Positions 32,388 to 42,678 of a stretch of 64,000 nucleotides of DNA are shown here, piece by piece (the first letter of the stretch is position 1; every line of letters begins with the position of its first letter). The notes under the pieces were generated by a model that did not search any database, was not told where the DNA came from, and saw nothing but the letters and a program-made list of their open reading frames with translations. Both the position numbers and the translations under genes were made by a program. Source of the DNA: Bacteroidia bacterium (GTDB lineage Bacteria > Bacteroidota > Bacteroidia > Flavobacteriales > Flavobacteriaceae); assembly GCA_030427865.1 (NCBI GenBank), contig JAUICK010000008.1, positions 1-64,000 on the forward strand, given 5' to 3'.

Positions 32388-33155
32388 ATGAATTCAATCC
32401 AAAAACTATTTCAACAAAAAGATAAAAACCTATTATCTATCTATTTTACTTGCGGTTTTCCAAAATTAGATGATACCACAAAAGTAATTTCTGCATTAGA
32501 AAAAAGTAACGTAGATTTTATTGAAGTTGGTTTGCCATATTCAGACCCGTTAGCTGATGGACCAACCATACAAGATAGTAGTCAAAAAGCATTAGAAAAC
32601 GGAATTAATTTAGACATTGTTTTTGAGCAATTAATGTCCATTAAAGAAACCAACAAAACACCTTTAGTTTTAATGGGCTACCTAAATCAAATGCTAAAAT
32701 ATGGTGAAGATAAATTTTGCCAAAAAGTTGTAGAATGTGGAATTGACACCTTAATTATTCCAGATTTACCAATGGTAGAGTTTGAAAATTATTATCAAGA
32801 ATTGTTTGAAAAATATGGAATTACAAATGTGTTTTTAATTACTCCCCATACTTCAGAAGAACGCATTAGAAAAATAGATAGTTACTCTAAAGCCTTTATT
32901 TATGTAGTTGCATCAGCATCAATTACGGGTGCAAAAGGCGAGATTTCTAACCAACAAATAGCCTATTTTGAAAGAATCAAAGCCATGAATTTAAATAGCA
33001 AATTAATTGTTGGTTTTGGTATTTCAGACAAATCTACTTTTAACGCAGCTTGTAGCTATGCTAATGGAGCCATTATTGGTTCTGCTTTTATAAAAGATTT
33101 AGGTAAAAATGGAGTTGATAAAATTGATAATTTTATTAAACCTATCATTTCATAA
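32388..33155 (+). CDS. trpA: Tryptophan synthase alpha chain
   Basis: A 255-residue (beta/alpha)8 enzyme cleaving indole-3-glycerol phosphate to indole for TrpB. Catalytic Glu and Asp are in FIEVGLPYSDPLADGPTIQ. PLVLMGYLNQML, DTLIIPDLPMVE, FIYVVASASITGAKG (phosphate loop) and IVGFGISDKSTF follow. Last gene of the operon; a terminator follows at once. Confidence 0.97.
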   Translation: MNSIQKLFQQKDKNLLSIYFTCGFPKLDDTTKVISALEKSNVDFIEVGLPYSDPLADGPTIQDSSQKALENGINLDIVFEQLMSIKETNKTPLVLMGYLNQMLKYGEDKFCQKVVECGIDTLIIPDLPMVEFENYYQELFEKYGITNVFLITPHTSEERIRKIDSYSKAFIYVVASASITGAKGEISNQQIAYFERIKAMNLNSKLIVGFGISDKSTFNAACSYANGAIIGSAFIKDLGKNGVDKIDNFIKPIIS

Positions 33156-33189
33156 AAAAAAGGGAAACTGAAAAAGGTTTCCTTTTTTT
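33156..33189 (+). terminator. trp operon terminator
   Basis: Stem GGAAAC / GTTTCC extended by A/T pairs, followed by seven T. It lies directly after the trpA stop codon. Confidence 0.85.
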
Positions 33190-33205
33190 ATTTATAAAGT
33201 TTAAA

Positions 33206-33649
33206 TTAATTAACACTAATTAATTTTACATCAAAAACTAAAACAGATCCACCAGGAATAGATCTAAAATCATTTAACCCATAACCTAATTGATAAGGAA
33301 CAATTAGAATGCCTTCTCCTCCTTCTTTAAATAATTGAATACCCTCTGTCCAACCTGCTATTACTTGATTCAAGTTAAAAGAAACGCCAGTAGAATTTTG
33401 TTCAAAAACACCTCCATTTAAAAAAGTTCCTTTGTATGCAACTGTTACATTAGAACTACTTGTAGGTCTTATTCCTGTTCCTTCTTTTTCAATAACATAA
33501 TACAATCCAGAATTGGTTTTTTTAGCATTTAAATTATTTTTTGCTATATATGCTATAATATCTGCTTCTGTTTGAGGTTCTGTATTAGAATCTTTACTAC
33601 AAGAAACAAAAAGCAGTATAGAGCATAAAAAAGGTAAATAAGATTTCAT
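33206..33649 (-). CDS. FKBP-type peptidyl-prolyl isomerase lipoprotein
   Basis: A 147-residue lipoprotein (MKSYLPFLCSILLFVSCSKD). Residues 45-147 are an FKBP fold: GLYYVIEKEGTGIRPTSSSNVTVAYKGTFLNGGVFEQ, then VIAGWTEGIQLFKEGGEGILIVPYQLGYG and SVLVFDVKLISV. Such proteins catalyse proline cis-trans isomerisation during folding of exported proteins. A paralogue lies directly upstream (33685-34149), so the pair arose by tandem duplication. Confidence 0.92.
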   Translation of the reverse strand: MKSYLPFLCSILLFVSCSKDSNTEPQTEADIIAYIAKNNLNAKKTNSGLYYVIEKEGTGIRPTSSSNVTVAYKGTFLNGGVFEQNSTGVSFNLNQVIAGWTEGIQLFKEGGEGILIVPYQLGYGLNDFRSIPGGSVLVFDVKLISVN

Positions 33650-33684
33650 GATAATTATTTTAATTTATGTATAAAATTTTAATA

Positions 33685-34149
33685 TTATTTTACTTTTAAG
33701 AGCTTTACATCAAAAATCAAGACAGAATATCTTAAAGGATGATATTCTGCAGATGCATAGGCTAATTTTGATGGGATAATAAAAGTAGCTTCTCCTTCTT
33801 CTTTGAGGTAGGTCATTCCTTCTTTGAAACCTTCAATAACAGCATCCATTTTAAAATCAACACCTTCAACTTCAGTTTCTTCAAAAATGATATTGTTTGT
33901 GTCATAAGATTTAAAAGCTACTGTTATGGTAGAGTTTTCACTCGGATTTTTCCCAGTTCCTTCATTTTTTATAATATAATACAATCCTGTACTACTTTTT
34001 TTAGGATTTAAACTATTGTCAGAGATATATTCTTGAATTTCAATTTCATTCAATGCATCGTAATCAATAGGTTCTTCTTCGATTACATCTGTGTTAGAAC
34101 AAGCAGAAAAAAGAAAGAACATCAAAAAAAATGATAAATATGATTTCAT
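33685..34149 (-). CDS. FKBP-type peptidyl-prolyl isomerase lipoprotein (paralogue)
   Basis: A 154-residue lipoprotein (MKSYLSFFLMFFLFSACSNT). FKBP core: GLYYIIKNEGTGKNPSENSTITVAFKS, VIEGFKEGMTYLKEEGEATFIIPSKLAY and RYSVLIFDVKLLKVK. It is similar to the next gene along its length. The usual GxxFD/E active-site segment is changed (NNIIFEETEVEG), and the YG before the last strand is replaced (YASAEYHPL), so catalysis may be weak and a chaperone role is possible. Confidence 0.88.
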   Translation of the reverse strand: MKSYLSFFLMFFLFSACSNTDVIEEEPIDYDALNEIEIQEYISDNSLNPKKSSTGLYYIIKNEGTGKNPSENSTITVAFKSYDTNNIIFEETEVEGVDFKMDAVIEGFKEGMTYLKEEGEATFIIPSKLAYASAEYHPLRYSVLIFDVKLLKVK

Positions 34150-34182
34150 TTTGTAATTTTTTGCGAATATAAAAATGATTTC

Positions 34183-35796
34183 TTAATAAACCTGTTCTCC
34201 ATTTACAAAAGTTGCCACTGCTTTTGTTTTTGGGATTTCTTTGCCATCAACTTGCATAATATCTTGATTTAAAATTACAAAATCAGCATATTTGCCTACT
34301 TCAATAGACCCTTTTTCGTCTTCTTCAAAGTTAGAATATGCTGCCCAAATGGTCATCCCTTTTAATGTTTCTTCTCTGGTTAACGCATTTTCCATTTGGT
34401 ACCCATTTGCAGGATAATTATCTAAATCTTTACGAATGGTGGCTGCATAAAACGTTAAAAACGGATTTACTTGCTCTACAGGAAAATCTGTACCTAAAGC
34501 TATTTTGCCATATTTATTTAATAAATTTTTAAAAGCATAAGCACCTTTTATTCTTTCAGCACCCACTCTGTCTTCTGCCCAATACATGTCTGATGTTGCA
34601 TGCGTTGGTTGTACAGATGGTAAAATATTATCAAATTTATCGAAATCTTCTGCAGAGATAATTTGGGCGTGTTCAATTCGCCAACGTCTATTTTTATGAC
34701 CTTTTAAAACATTTTTGTAGGTTTTTAACATCCAAGTATTGGCAGAATCTCCAATAGCGTGTGTATTCATTTGATATTCTGAAGCTGCAATTTGTTTTGC
34801 CAGTTCTTGGTATCTTTCTGGTGTGTAAATTAAAGCTCCAAAGTGATTTTCTCTATCTGAATACGGTTTACGCATTGCAGCTCCTCTTGAGCCTAAAGCA
34901 CCATCACCATAAACCTTAAAAGAGCGCACATTTAGCCTGTTTGTTTTGATGATTCCTTTGTTAATATAATAGTCTATTTGTTGTTGATTGTCTCCAGAAA
35001 CCATTGCATAAACACGCATTTTTAAACTTCCAACTTGTTGTAAACTATCAATCAATTCTATCGTTTTTTTATTGATGCCTGCATCATCTACAGTAGTTAA
35101 ACCATAAGAAAAACAAATTTTTTGAGCATCAAATAAACCTTGAATAGCCTCTTTTTTTGAGGTTGATGGAAACTTGATAAAATCCATAGCAGCATCAATT
35201 AAAACGCCAGTCATTTTTCCATTTTTAACTATAATTTCTCCACCAGAAACTTTGGTGTCTTTTGTAATTCCTGCTAAATCTATAGCAGCTTGATTTACCA
35301 ACAAAGCATGTCCATCAACCCTACCTACAGCTACTGGAATTGTTGGAAATAACTTGTCTAATTTCTCTTTAGTAGGAAATTCTTTTACTTTCCAATCGTT
35401 TTGATCCCAACCACGACCTGTAATAAAATTTGTGTTTTTTTCTTTTTGAAAATCGACTAATTTTTGCAAAACTTCATCATAACTTTTTGTGCCATCTAAT
35501 GATACTTTTTGTTGTTGCAAACCCATTCTGTAAAAATGGCAATGTGCATCTATCAAACCAGGAACAATGGTTTGGTTTTTAGCATTAACAATAGTTTCTG
35601 ATTGATATTTATCTTGAATGTCTTTTGATGTTCCAATAGCTATAAATTTCCCATCTTTAATAGCAAAAGCTTCTGCTTTTTCAAAGTTATCATTTACAGT
35701 ATATGTATTAGAATTGATAACAATTACATCTGCTTTTTCTTTTTGACAAGCTAAAATAATTATTGATATAAATAGTAATAAAATTATTTTTTTCAT
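34183..35796 (-). CDS. Amidohydrolase family 3 lipoprotein (YtcJ-like)
   Basis: A 537-residue metal-dependent hydrolase with lipoprotein signal MKKIILLLFISIIILACQKE. It has the N-terminal beta-sandwich (ADVIVINSNTYTVNDNFEKAEAFAIKDGKFIAIG), the metal motif PGLIDAHCHFYRMG, FSYGLTTVDDAG, then MNTHAIGDSANTWML, WRIEHAQIIS and LGTDFPVEQVNPF. Substrate unknown: the group includes N-acyl-amino-acid hydrolases and many uncharacterised periplasmic enzymes. Upstream in-frame codons overlap the DoxX gene and lack homology, so ATG 35796 is chosen. Operon with DoxX and the M28 peptidase. Confidence 0.92.
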   Translation of the reverse strand: MKKIILLLFISIIILACQKEKADVIVINSNTYTVNDNFEKAEAFAIKDGKFIAIGTSKDIQDKYQSETIVNAKNQTIVPGLIDAHCHFYRMGLQQQKVSLDGTKSYDEVLQKLVDFQKEKNTNFITGRGWDQNDWKVKEFPTKEKLDKLFPTIPVAVGRVDGHALLVNQAAIDLAGITKDTKVSGGEIIVKNGKMTGVLIDAAMDFIKFPSTSKKEAIQGLFDAQKICFSYGLTTVDDAGINKKTIELIDSLQQVGSLKMRVYAMVSGDNQQQIDYYINKGIIKTNRLNVRSFKVYGDGALGSRGAAMRKPYSDRENHFGALIYTPERYQELAKQIAASEYQMNTHAIGDSANTWMLKTYKNVLKGHKNRRWRIEHAQIISAEDFDKFDNILPSVQPTHATSDMYWAEDRVGAERIKGAYAFKNLLNKYGKIALGTDFPVEQVNPFLTFYAATIRKDLDNYPANGYQMENALTREETLKGMTIWAAYSNFEEDEKGSIEVGKYADFVILNQDIMQVDGKEIPKTKAVATFVNGEQVY

Positions 35797-35807
35797 TTTT
35801 AAGTAAA

Positions 35808-36170
35808 TTATGAATTTTGATAAATTAAGTAGGCGAAATACATTAGTAAAAACTGTAAAGGAATTCTGATATAAGCTACCCATTTTTTGCCAATAGCTGG
35901 TCTTATTTTTGTGGCATCCCAAATATGGATGGGCAAAAAAACAATCATTAAAAATAAGATGCCTAAAGCTGCTTGTTTTACAGTTGATGAGAAAAATAAA
36001 CCAAACCCTAAACCAAATTCTATAATTCCAACTACATAATTTACTGTTTTTTTTGGTAAATAATCTGGAATAAAATATTTAAAAATTTTTGGTTTTAGAA
36101 GATGCATTAATCCTGCAAACATAAAAAATGCTGCAAAAAAGAACTTTAAGCCAAAAACAAAAGTTTCCAT
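35808..36170 (-). CDS. DoxX family membrane protein
   Basis: A 120-residue protein with four hydrophobic helices (about 8-25, 45-62, 68-85, 100-117) and the family's first-helix pattern FFAAFFMFAGLMHLLKPK followed by FKYFIPDYLPKK. IWDATKIRPAIGKKWVAYIRIPLQ is also typical. Members are linked to redox and terminal-oxidase-like roles, but function is generally unproven. It sits 2 nt after the M28 peptidase gene and 11 nt before the amidohydrolase. Confidence 0.85.
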   Translation of the reverse strand: METFVFGLKFFFAAFFMFAGLMHLLKPKIFKYFIPDYLPKKTVNYVVGIIEFGLGFGLFFSSTVKQAALGILFLMIVFLPIHIWDATKIRPAIGKKWVAYIRIPLQFLLMYFAYLIYQNS

Positions 36171-36172
36171 TT

Positions 36173-37606
36173 TTAAGGTTTTACAGGTGTGTTACTGTAT
36201 AAATATTTATCCATTAAATAAATAATGCTTGCCATAGAAGCACTGCCTAATTCCAATTCTCTTTTGTTTACTTTATCAAAAGTGTCTCTACTTGTATGAT
36301 GATAATCAAAATAACGCTGAGAATCTGGTCTGTAACCCACTAAAGTTACGTTTTCTCCTTTTAAAGGACTAATATCTGCACCAGAACCACCTTTATCTAA
36401 ATCGTGTAATCCGTAAGGAGATAATAGCTTTTTCCAACTTTGTAATAGCTTTGTGTTTACAGAATTTGCATCAATAGAAAAACCTCTTGGTGTATGGCCA
36501 CCAGCATCAGATTCTAAACCTCCAATATGATTTTCTTTATTGAATTTTGCCAATTCAGCATATTTTTTTGCACCTCTTGTACCATTTTCTTCATTCATAA
36601 AAAAGACAACTCTAATGGTGTTTTTGGGTTTAATGTTGTTCTTTTTAAATAAATAAGCAACTTCTAAAGATTGTACAATTCCTGTTCCATCATCATGAGC
36701 ACCTTCACCTAAATCCCAAGAGTCTAAATGACCTCCAACTACAAAAATATTTTCTGGAGTCTTACTTCCTCTAATTTCTCCAACAACATTAAAAGAAGGA
36801 GCATCTGGTAAGGTTTCACAACTCTGTTTAAAATAAAATTTTAGATTTGGATTCTTTTTTAAATCAGTACTTAAAATATTAGCTGCTTTACTACTAATTG
36901 CAGCAGCAGGAATGTATTTTTCTTTTGGTAAATCTCCATAACTCATAGTTCCAGTATGTGGGAAATCATCTACAGCATTCGTCATAGAACGCACAATTAC
37001 TCCTTTTGCACCAAATTTTCCGCAAATTGCAGCTCCTCTAACTCTTTGGTCTACGCAACCTCCATAGGCTTTAAAAGTATGAATTAGTGTATTGTCAAAA
37101 GGACGATTGAAAAAAACAATTTTACCTTTCATTTTAGTTCCTAATGCTTCTGCTTCTTCTAAACTTTTAACTTCAATTACTTCTGCTGAAACTCCAGAAC
37201 TTGGTGTAGCTACAGAAAAGCCTAAAGCACAAATTGGTACGTTTTTTTGTTTTCTGTTAATTGTATAGTTGGCAATTTCTTTTTCTCCACGCACCCAATG
37301 AGGCACCATAACTGGTTGTAGCCAAACTGAATCTAAACCCACTTCTTTCATTAATTTCTCTCCCCATTCTACAGCTTTTGCAGCTTCTGTAGAACCTGAT
37401 AATCTGCCACCAACGTTTTTGGTTAAATCTCTTAACCATTCATAAGATTTACCTTCTGTTAATACAGAATTGAATAAGGTTTTAATTTTGGTAGAATCAA
37501 CTTTTTCTTCTGAGGATAAGCTTTTTAAATTTGTTGTTTTTTCTTGTTTTTGATTACATGAAATCCATAAAATAGTTAGTAATAATAAAAGTGAAAGTTT
37601 TCTCAT
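36173..37606 (-). CDS. M28 family metallopeptidase lipoprotein
   Basis: A 477-residue exported aminopeptidase/carboxypeptidase-like enzyme (signal MRKLSLLLLLTILWISCNQK). A PA-type insert occupies about residues 130-260. The di-zinc site is visible: VGGHLDSWDLGEGAHDDGTG (His, Asp), FFMNEENGTRGAKKY (catalytic Glu-Glu), LESDAGGHTPRG (Asp) and YFDYHHTSRDTFD (last His). It releases amino acids from peptides in the periplasm. First gene of a three-gene operon. Confidence 0.93.
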   Translation of the reverse strand: MRKLSLLLLLTILWISCNQKQEKTTNLKSLSSEEKVDSTKIKTLFNSVLTEGKSYEWLRDLTKNVGGRLSGSTEAAKAVEWGEKLMKEVGLDSVWLQPVMVPHWVRGEKEIANYTINRKQKNVPICALGFSVATPSSGVSAEVIEVKSLEEAEALGTKMKGKIVFFNRPFDNTLIHTFKAYGGCVDQRVRGAAICGKFGAKGVIVRSMTNAVDDFPHTGTMSYGDLPKEKYIPAAAISSKAANILSTDLKKNPNLKFYFKQSCETLPDAPSFNVVGEIRGSKTPENIFVVGGHLDSWDLGEGAHDDGTGIVQSLEVAYLFKKNNIKPKNTIRVVFFMNEENGTRGAKKYAELAKFNKENHIGGLESDAGGHTPRGFSIDANSVNTKLLQSWKKLLSPYGLHDLDKGGSGADISPLKGENVTLVGYRPDSQRYFDYHHTSRDTFDKVNKRELELGSASMASIIYLMDKYLYSNTPVKP

Positions 37607-37694
37607 TTTGTAGTTGAATTAGATTTGATAAATCTACAAAAATGAAATGAGAATTTAATTTATTTGAAAAATTGACTTTTAATGATTTTAAAAA

Positions 37695-39458
37695 TTAAAA
37701 ATCAAATTTATAGGTAATACCTCCTAATACTTGAAAGCCTTGAGTATCGAAATTTGCAAAACGTTGATATTGAGTATTTAACACGTTATTGAGTTTGAGA
37801 AAAGCAGAAAATTTATCATTAAAATGATAACCACCATTTAGATTAACATCAATAAAAGAATTGATGGTTTCTACGCCTTTTAAACTTGAAGGAAATTGCC
37901 CATTATATAATGCATCAAACCTTTCGCTAACATAAAAAGCATTAAGAGTTGCATACCACTTGTTCGTTTTATATTTGGCAGTTAAAGAGGCTTCTATTTC
38001 GGGTAAATTCCAAGTAGATAAAGCGTTTGTTGTTGTATATCTATTATACATTGCCTGCAAACCAAAAGAAAGTTCTTTAGAGAAATCGTATTCTATTTCT
38101 GTAAAAAAAGACAATGTTTTTATGTCATCGTAATAAATAGAAAAAGAGTTTCCATATTCATAACCTTTTAAAGGGTTTCCGTTTACTAAATTATTTGTTC
38201 CGTCAGATTTAGAAGCGTTTCTTAAAAACAATGGTTTGTCTTCTTCAGATTTAGAGCTAACATTGATGTTATAACTTAAATTACGTGTTATTTTTCCATT
38301 AAAACCACCAAAAAAATTAGATGCTTCTAAAGTTTGAGTAATAAATTGTGTTGGAGAAATGTATGGGTTTTTTTCAGTAAAACTTCTATAAGTATTTGTG
38401 TGTAAGTCTCCTGTGAAACCTGCGTAAACATTAACATATTGTTTTAAAATAGGTCTTTGAATTAATATTTCTGGAATAATAAATTTGTTTGATGAATTAT
38501 TTTCTGAATCTAAAGATGCTATTAATTTTAAACCAGCTCTAAATATAAAACCTTTGTAGCTTATTTTGTATTGCGGATTTATATTTATTGTAACTGTTGA
38601 GTAATCTACAGATGTAGCATCTCTATAATTCTCTTTAAAATTTCCTTTTAAAAATTCTACATTAGTTCTAATAGTAATGTCATTTAATTTCGGGTGAATA
38701 AATTTTAATGGAAAATCTAATTTTGCTTCAAAATTGGCTAGTATTTCAGAGCTTTTAAATTTATCTGTAAAGTATGAAAGGTTAATTTTTCCAAAATCGA
38801 TATAAGAATCTTTAAAATAAGTTGTGCCAGCTACTTCAAAAAAATTATAAATCTGTTCTTCATTAATAGCATTTATTGTTGGTTCTGTAAAAATTATGTT
38901 GGGTAAACCATACCAGTTATATGTATTTCTTTCTGAGTTTACTTCTAGTTTCCAATCAAAATAGCGGTCATTTTTTTTAAAGAAGGCATTCGCTTTAAAA
39001 TTTGAAAAATTACTGTTTAAAACCGAGTTTCTTACGTTGTCTTGCGAAGCTAAATATTTGGTATTAAAACCAAATTCGTTTTCAAAACGTGTACTATGAT
39101 GTAAGAAGGTTTCGAAAAAAGAACTAGCGTAATTGCCATAACCAGCAGCAATATAATTTTTGTAAATACGTTCTTTAACACCTACGTCTATCCCTTTTAC
39201 AACTCCACTTTTGGGTGTAAAAGTAGAAGCTACAGGAGCAGAAAAAATAGTGTACTTTAATTTTTTCTTTTCGTTCTTTTTGAGCAGTGTTAATTTGGGG
39301 TTTAATCTTATTTTTTTTGCATCAGCAATTTTGGGATTGTATTTAGTGACAACATTTACAATCTCAGTTTTTACTGAATCTTTGACTACTTCTTTTTCTT
39401 GACTTCTAATGCTTAGAAGAGCGAAAAAAACTAAAAATAATGTGAGATTTTTTTCCAT
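37695..39458 (-). CDS. TonB-dependent receptor-like outer membrane protein
   Basis: A 587-residue beta-barrel protein with signal MEKNLTLFLVFFALLSIRSQ. A short N-terminal region (VVTKYNPKIADAKKIRLNPK) and then about 20 strands follow, including AGYGNYASSFFETFLHHSTRF, YGLPNIIF, GFNGKITRNLSYNINVSS and SAFLKLNNVLNTQYQRFANF; it ends FQVLGGITYKFDF with terminal Phe. It lacks a clear plug domain, so it is shorter than true TonB receptors. Its start codon overlaps the end of the upstream TPR gene, so the two are translated together. Confidence 0.82.
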   Translation of the reverse strand: MEKNLTLFLVFFALLSIRSQEKEVVKDSVKTEIVNVVTKYNPKIADAKKIRLNPKLTLLKKNEKKKLKYTIFSAPVASTFTPKSGVVKGIDVGVKERIYKNYIAAGYGNYASSFFETFLHHSTRFENEFGFNTKYLASQDNVRNSVLNSNFSNFKANAFFKKNDRYFDWKLEVNSERNTYNWYGLPNIIFTEPTINAINEEQIYNFFEVAGTTYFKDSYIDFGKINLSYFTDKFKSSEILANFEAKLDFPLKFIHPKLNDITIRTNVEFLKGNFKENYRDATSVDYSTVTININPQYKISYKGFIFRAGLKLIASLDSENNSSNKFIIPEILIQRPILKQYVNVYAGFTGDLHTNTYRSFTEKNPYISPTQFITQTLEASNFFGGFNGKITRNLSYNINVSSKSEEDKPLFLRNASKSDGTNNLVNGNPLKGYEYGNSFSIYYDDIKTLSFFTEIEYDFSKELSFGLQAMYNRYTTTNALSTWNLPEIEASLTAKYKTNKWYATLNAFYVSERFDALYNGQFPSSLKGVETINSFIDVNLNGGYHFNDKFSAFLKLNNVLNTQYQRFANFDTQGFQVLGGITYKFDF

Positions 39459-42400
39459 TAATTTTTATCCTTTTTATCAGTAGTTTTTTCTATAATTGGA
39501 GTTACAGATGTGTTGGTTTTTGCTTCTTTATCTTTTATAAATTTCAACTCTTTTTGAGCTTCTTCTATAATGTCTTCAAATTGTTTAAAGTTTTTGATAA
39601 TATTTTCTAAAACAAAAGTTGCTTGGTAAACATCTTTTAATCCATAGTAATTTTTACCCATTATTACGTAACTTTTTACTGCCCAATATTTGTAAGCAGA
39701 GTAATTTGCAATTAATTCTTGAACAATTTTATTAGAAGAACTATATTCTTTTTGCTGATTTTTAAAAAAAGCATTATAGTAAAGTGCTTCTGCTTTTAAT
39801 TGACCAGTTGCATTTTTTTCGACCTCTAAATAATATTCTTCAGCAGTATATAAGTCATCATTTTTAAAAGATGCTCTGGCAATTATAATTTTAGCATCGT
39901 ATTCTAGTTTTTTATCTAATTTATCTCTAAGTAATATTTTTTTTGCGTATTCGATAGCAAGCTCAAAAGCTTGGGTTTCGTAATATCCTTTCATTAAATT
40001 ACTTTGAGCAAACAAAACATTTTCTGTAGCATAAGCTTCTTGCTCTAACCGGTCTAATAGGGGCAAAGCATTATTAAATTGATCTTTTTGAAGGTATATT
40101 TGTGATAATTTGTTTAACGAATCTTCGCTAAATTCATTTTGTTCTTCTTCTAAAACAACTTCGTAATAGGCAATAGCTCTGTCAATTTCTTTTACTTTAA
40201 ACAACACGTCTGCTAAATAATAATTTGCCTTTAATCTATGAATTCCATCTGGGTAAGATTGCGTGTATTTGGTAAGTGTATTTATAATGTCTTCTCCATC
40301 TTTAGATTCAAAATATTTTTTTTCTGCAACCGCAAAAGTAGTATTGTCTAATTCTGAGTTGGTTACATTTATGAATTTTAAATTTTTAATCCAATTTACA
40401 TAATCATCTAAATTGCCCTCATCAATATAAATATTTCTTGCATTAGCAACAGCTTCGAAAGCATCTGGAGAATTTGGAAACCTGCTTGTGGTTTCTTTAA
40501 ATTTTTGTAAAGCTTCTTGATTTTTATTGTCATTATAATACAACAAACCTTGACGTACTAAGGCTTTTGGTAAAAATACGCTGTTGGGGTGTTTTTCTGT
40601 TAGTCTATTGTATGCTTGGTGTGCTTTGTCATTATTTTTAATTGACGTATATGTATTTGCTAACTGAAACAAAGCATCATCTTTTAAAGAAGATATGGCG
40701 TAATTGTTAACCACTTTGGTAAGTGCATTTATTTTTTCTTGATATTTTTCTAGAAACCCATAACACATTCCTGTTTGGTATTGTGCATAATCGGCATCAG
40801 CCCCTTCATTAAGAACAACTTTAGAGTATGATGTAATTGCGTTGTTGTAATTTCTATTCGCAAAATAACTATCTCCTAAACGAACATAAGCATCATCTTT
40901 TACTTTTATTTCTAATGAATCTCTTTTTAAGAAGTTTTCAAAAGATTTTGCTGCATTAACATAGTCTTTTAGCTTAAAATTACTGTATCCAATATTATAA
41001 TCTATTTGAGTAAATTCATTTCTAAAAGAATGTAATTCTTTTTTTAAAAGTGTAAATTTTAATAATGCTTCTTTATATTTTTCTAATCTATATAAAGATT
41101 CTGCTTCCCAATATTTAGATCTATTTCTTACTGTTAAATTTTCAGATTCTTTACCTGTAATAAAAAAAGGAATCGCTTCTTCTAATTTATCATCATTAAA
41201 TAATTGAATTCCTTTGTATAAAGAAACCTCAGAAATTAATGCTTTATTTTTTTTTGATTTTTTCTTTTTAAGAAATTCTAATGCACCAGAATAGTCTTGT
41301 TGATGTAAATATGATGATATAACTAATTCGTTAATTTCTTCATATTCTTTAGATTTAGGATAACTTTTTAAGTAATCTTGTAATACTTCTGCAACACTTT
41401 TAAAAGGGTTGCCAGATTCGTAACTTAATTTAGCATAATTAAGCGCTGCATCTTGTTTTATTTTGTTGTCAAAACTCATTTCAGAAGCTGTTTTAAATGC
41501 ATTTAAAGCTTCAGATTTTTTATCTAAATTAAGATAGCATTCACCTAAATGATAATAAGCATTTTGAGCAACAGCGTTTTTTTCGTCTATAATTTTATTA
41601 AAATTACTTATGGCATTATCAAAATCGTTTTGCTTGTAATAAGCATAACCTAATTGATAGAAATCTGTGTTACTCCATTTTCCTTTTTTTCCATTATATG
41701 CTTTTAAGTAAGGAATGGCTTCGTTGTATTTTTTTAAATTAAAGTAGCTTTCTCCAATTATTTTAGAAATTTCTGATCTTTCTTTTCTTTTTACTGTTTT
41801 TATTAATTCTTTACCCACAACAACACAACGCTCAAACTTACCTGCCTGAAAACTAATGTCTAATAAATAGTAAGAAATTTCCATTCTGTAGGTTTCATTA
41901 TCTGCTATTTCTTTAAGTGTAGATTCTGCAATACCGTAATCTTCTAATTTGTAAGCAATATATCCGTAGTAATATCTAGAGTCGTTTCCGTATTTAGCGT
42001 CATTTATTAAAGGAAGAAACTTTTCTTTAGCTAAAGATAAATTTTTAGTAACTAAATAGGCATACCCCATTTTAAAATTTAGTTCTTTGCGATCTTCTTT
42101 TGAAATTAAATCGATATCAATTTCTTTAAACCATTTAAGAGCATACGCCGCTTTTTTGTTAGCAAAATAATAGTTAGCAACATTAAAAAAAGCCTTATTT
42201 TTTTTATTGCTATTTGGGTTTTCTTCAATAAAAGAAAATACTTTTTTATCGGCTTCTGGTTGGTTTAATCTTACCGCACAAATGGCATCATAATAAGCGG
42301 CATCAGATTTTAGATTAGAACTTAATGTTGCTGTTTTTTGAACATTTATAAAAGCCTTTTGAGCAGCAGCATAAGCTTTATTGTTAAATAGTTTTAAGGC

Positions 42401-42517
42401 GTTATTGTATTTGCTTAAAATGTTAGAATCTACAATAGTTTGCTGACTAAAAACTGAAATGGATAACAATAAAATTAAGAAAGTAAAAAAAGGTTTTCTT
42501 AAAAAAATAAACTTCAT
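39458..42517 (-). CDS. Large tetratricopeptide-repeat protein
   Basis: A 1019-residue exported protein (signal MKFIFLRKPFFTFLILLLSI). Almost the whole length is TPR/Sel1-like helices, e.g. YYDAICAVRLNQPEADKKVF, AAYALKWFKEIDID, YQLGYAYYKQNDFDNAISNF, AYYHLGECYLNLDKKSEAL and ALVRQGLLYYNDNKNQEALQ, about 20-25 units. It ends in a Lys/Thr-rich tail. TPR arrays are protein-binding scaffolds. The one-base overlap with the barrel gene downstream suggests it is the periplasmic partner of that protein. An upstream ATG in frame gives a poor N-terminus, so 42517 is used. Confidence 0.88.
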   Translation of the reverse strand: MKFIFLRKPFFTFLILLLSISVFSQQTIVDSNILSKYNNALKLFNNKAYAAAQKAFINVQKTATLSSNLKSDAAYYDAICAVRLNQPEADKKVFSFIEENPNSNKKNKAFFNVANYYFANKKAAYALKWFKEIDIDLISKEDRKELNFKMGYAYLVTKNLSLAKEKFLPLINDAKYGNDSRYYYGYIAYKLEDYGIAESTLKEIADNETYRMEISYYLLDISFQAGKFERCVVVGKELIKTVKRKERSEISKIIGESYFNLKKYNEAIPYLKAYNGKKGKWSNTDFYQLGYAYYKQNDFDNAISNFNKIIDEKNAVAQNAYYHLGECYLNLDKKSEALNAFKTASEMSFDNKIKQDAALNYAKLSYESGNPFKSVAEVLQDYLKSYPKSKEYEEINELVISSYLHQQDYSGALEFLKKKKSKKNKALISEVSLYKGIQLFNDDKLEEAIPFFITGKESENLTVRNRSKYWEAESLYRLEKYKEALLKFTLLKKELHSFRNEFTQIDYNIGYSNFKLKDYVNAAKSFENFLKRDSLEIKVKDDAYVRLGDSYFANRNYNNAITSYSKVVLNEGADADYAQYQTGMCYGFLEKYQEKINALTKVVNNYAISSLKDDALFQLANTYTSIKNNDKAHQAYNRLTEKHPNSVFLPKALVRQGLLYYNDNKNQEALQKFKETTSRFPNSPDAFEAVANARNIYIDEGNLDDYVNWIKNLKFINVTNSELDNTTFAVAEKKYFESKDGEDIINTLTKYTQSYPDGIHRLKANYYLADVLFKVKEIDRAIAYYEVVLEEEQNEFSEDSLNKLSQIYLQKDQFNNALPLLDRLEQEAYATENVLFAQSNLMKGYYETQAFELAIEYAKKILLRDKLDKKLEYDAKIIIARASFKNDDLYTAEEYYLEVEKNATGQLKAEALYYNAFFKNQQKEYSSSNKIVQELIANYSAYKYWAVKSYVIMGKNYYGLKDVYQATFVLENIIKNFKQFEDIIEEAQKELKFIKDKEAKTNTSVTPIIEKTTDKKDKN

Positions 42518-42678
42518 ACAATTGTTTTTGGTGCTCAAAATGAATAACGCATATTTTTTAATTTTGTTTGATGAAAGAAAAAAAATATGCAACCATTTTA
42601 AATCAAAAGTAAGAATTGTTTGTAATTCTTAGTATAAAATGATTAGAAACTTTTAAGTTTGTAGAAAGTTATGTTTTT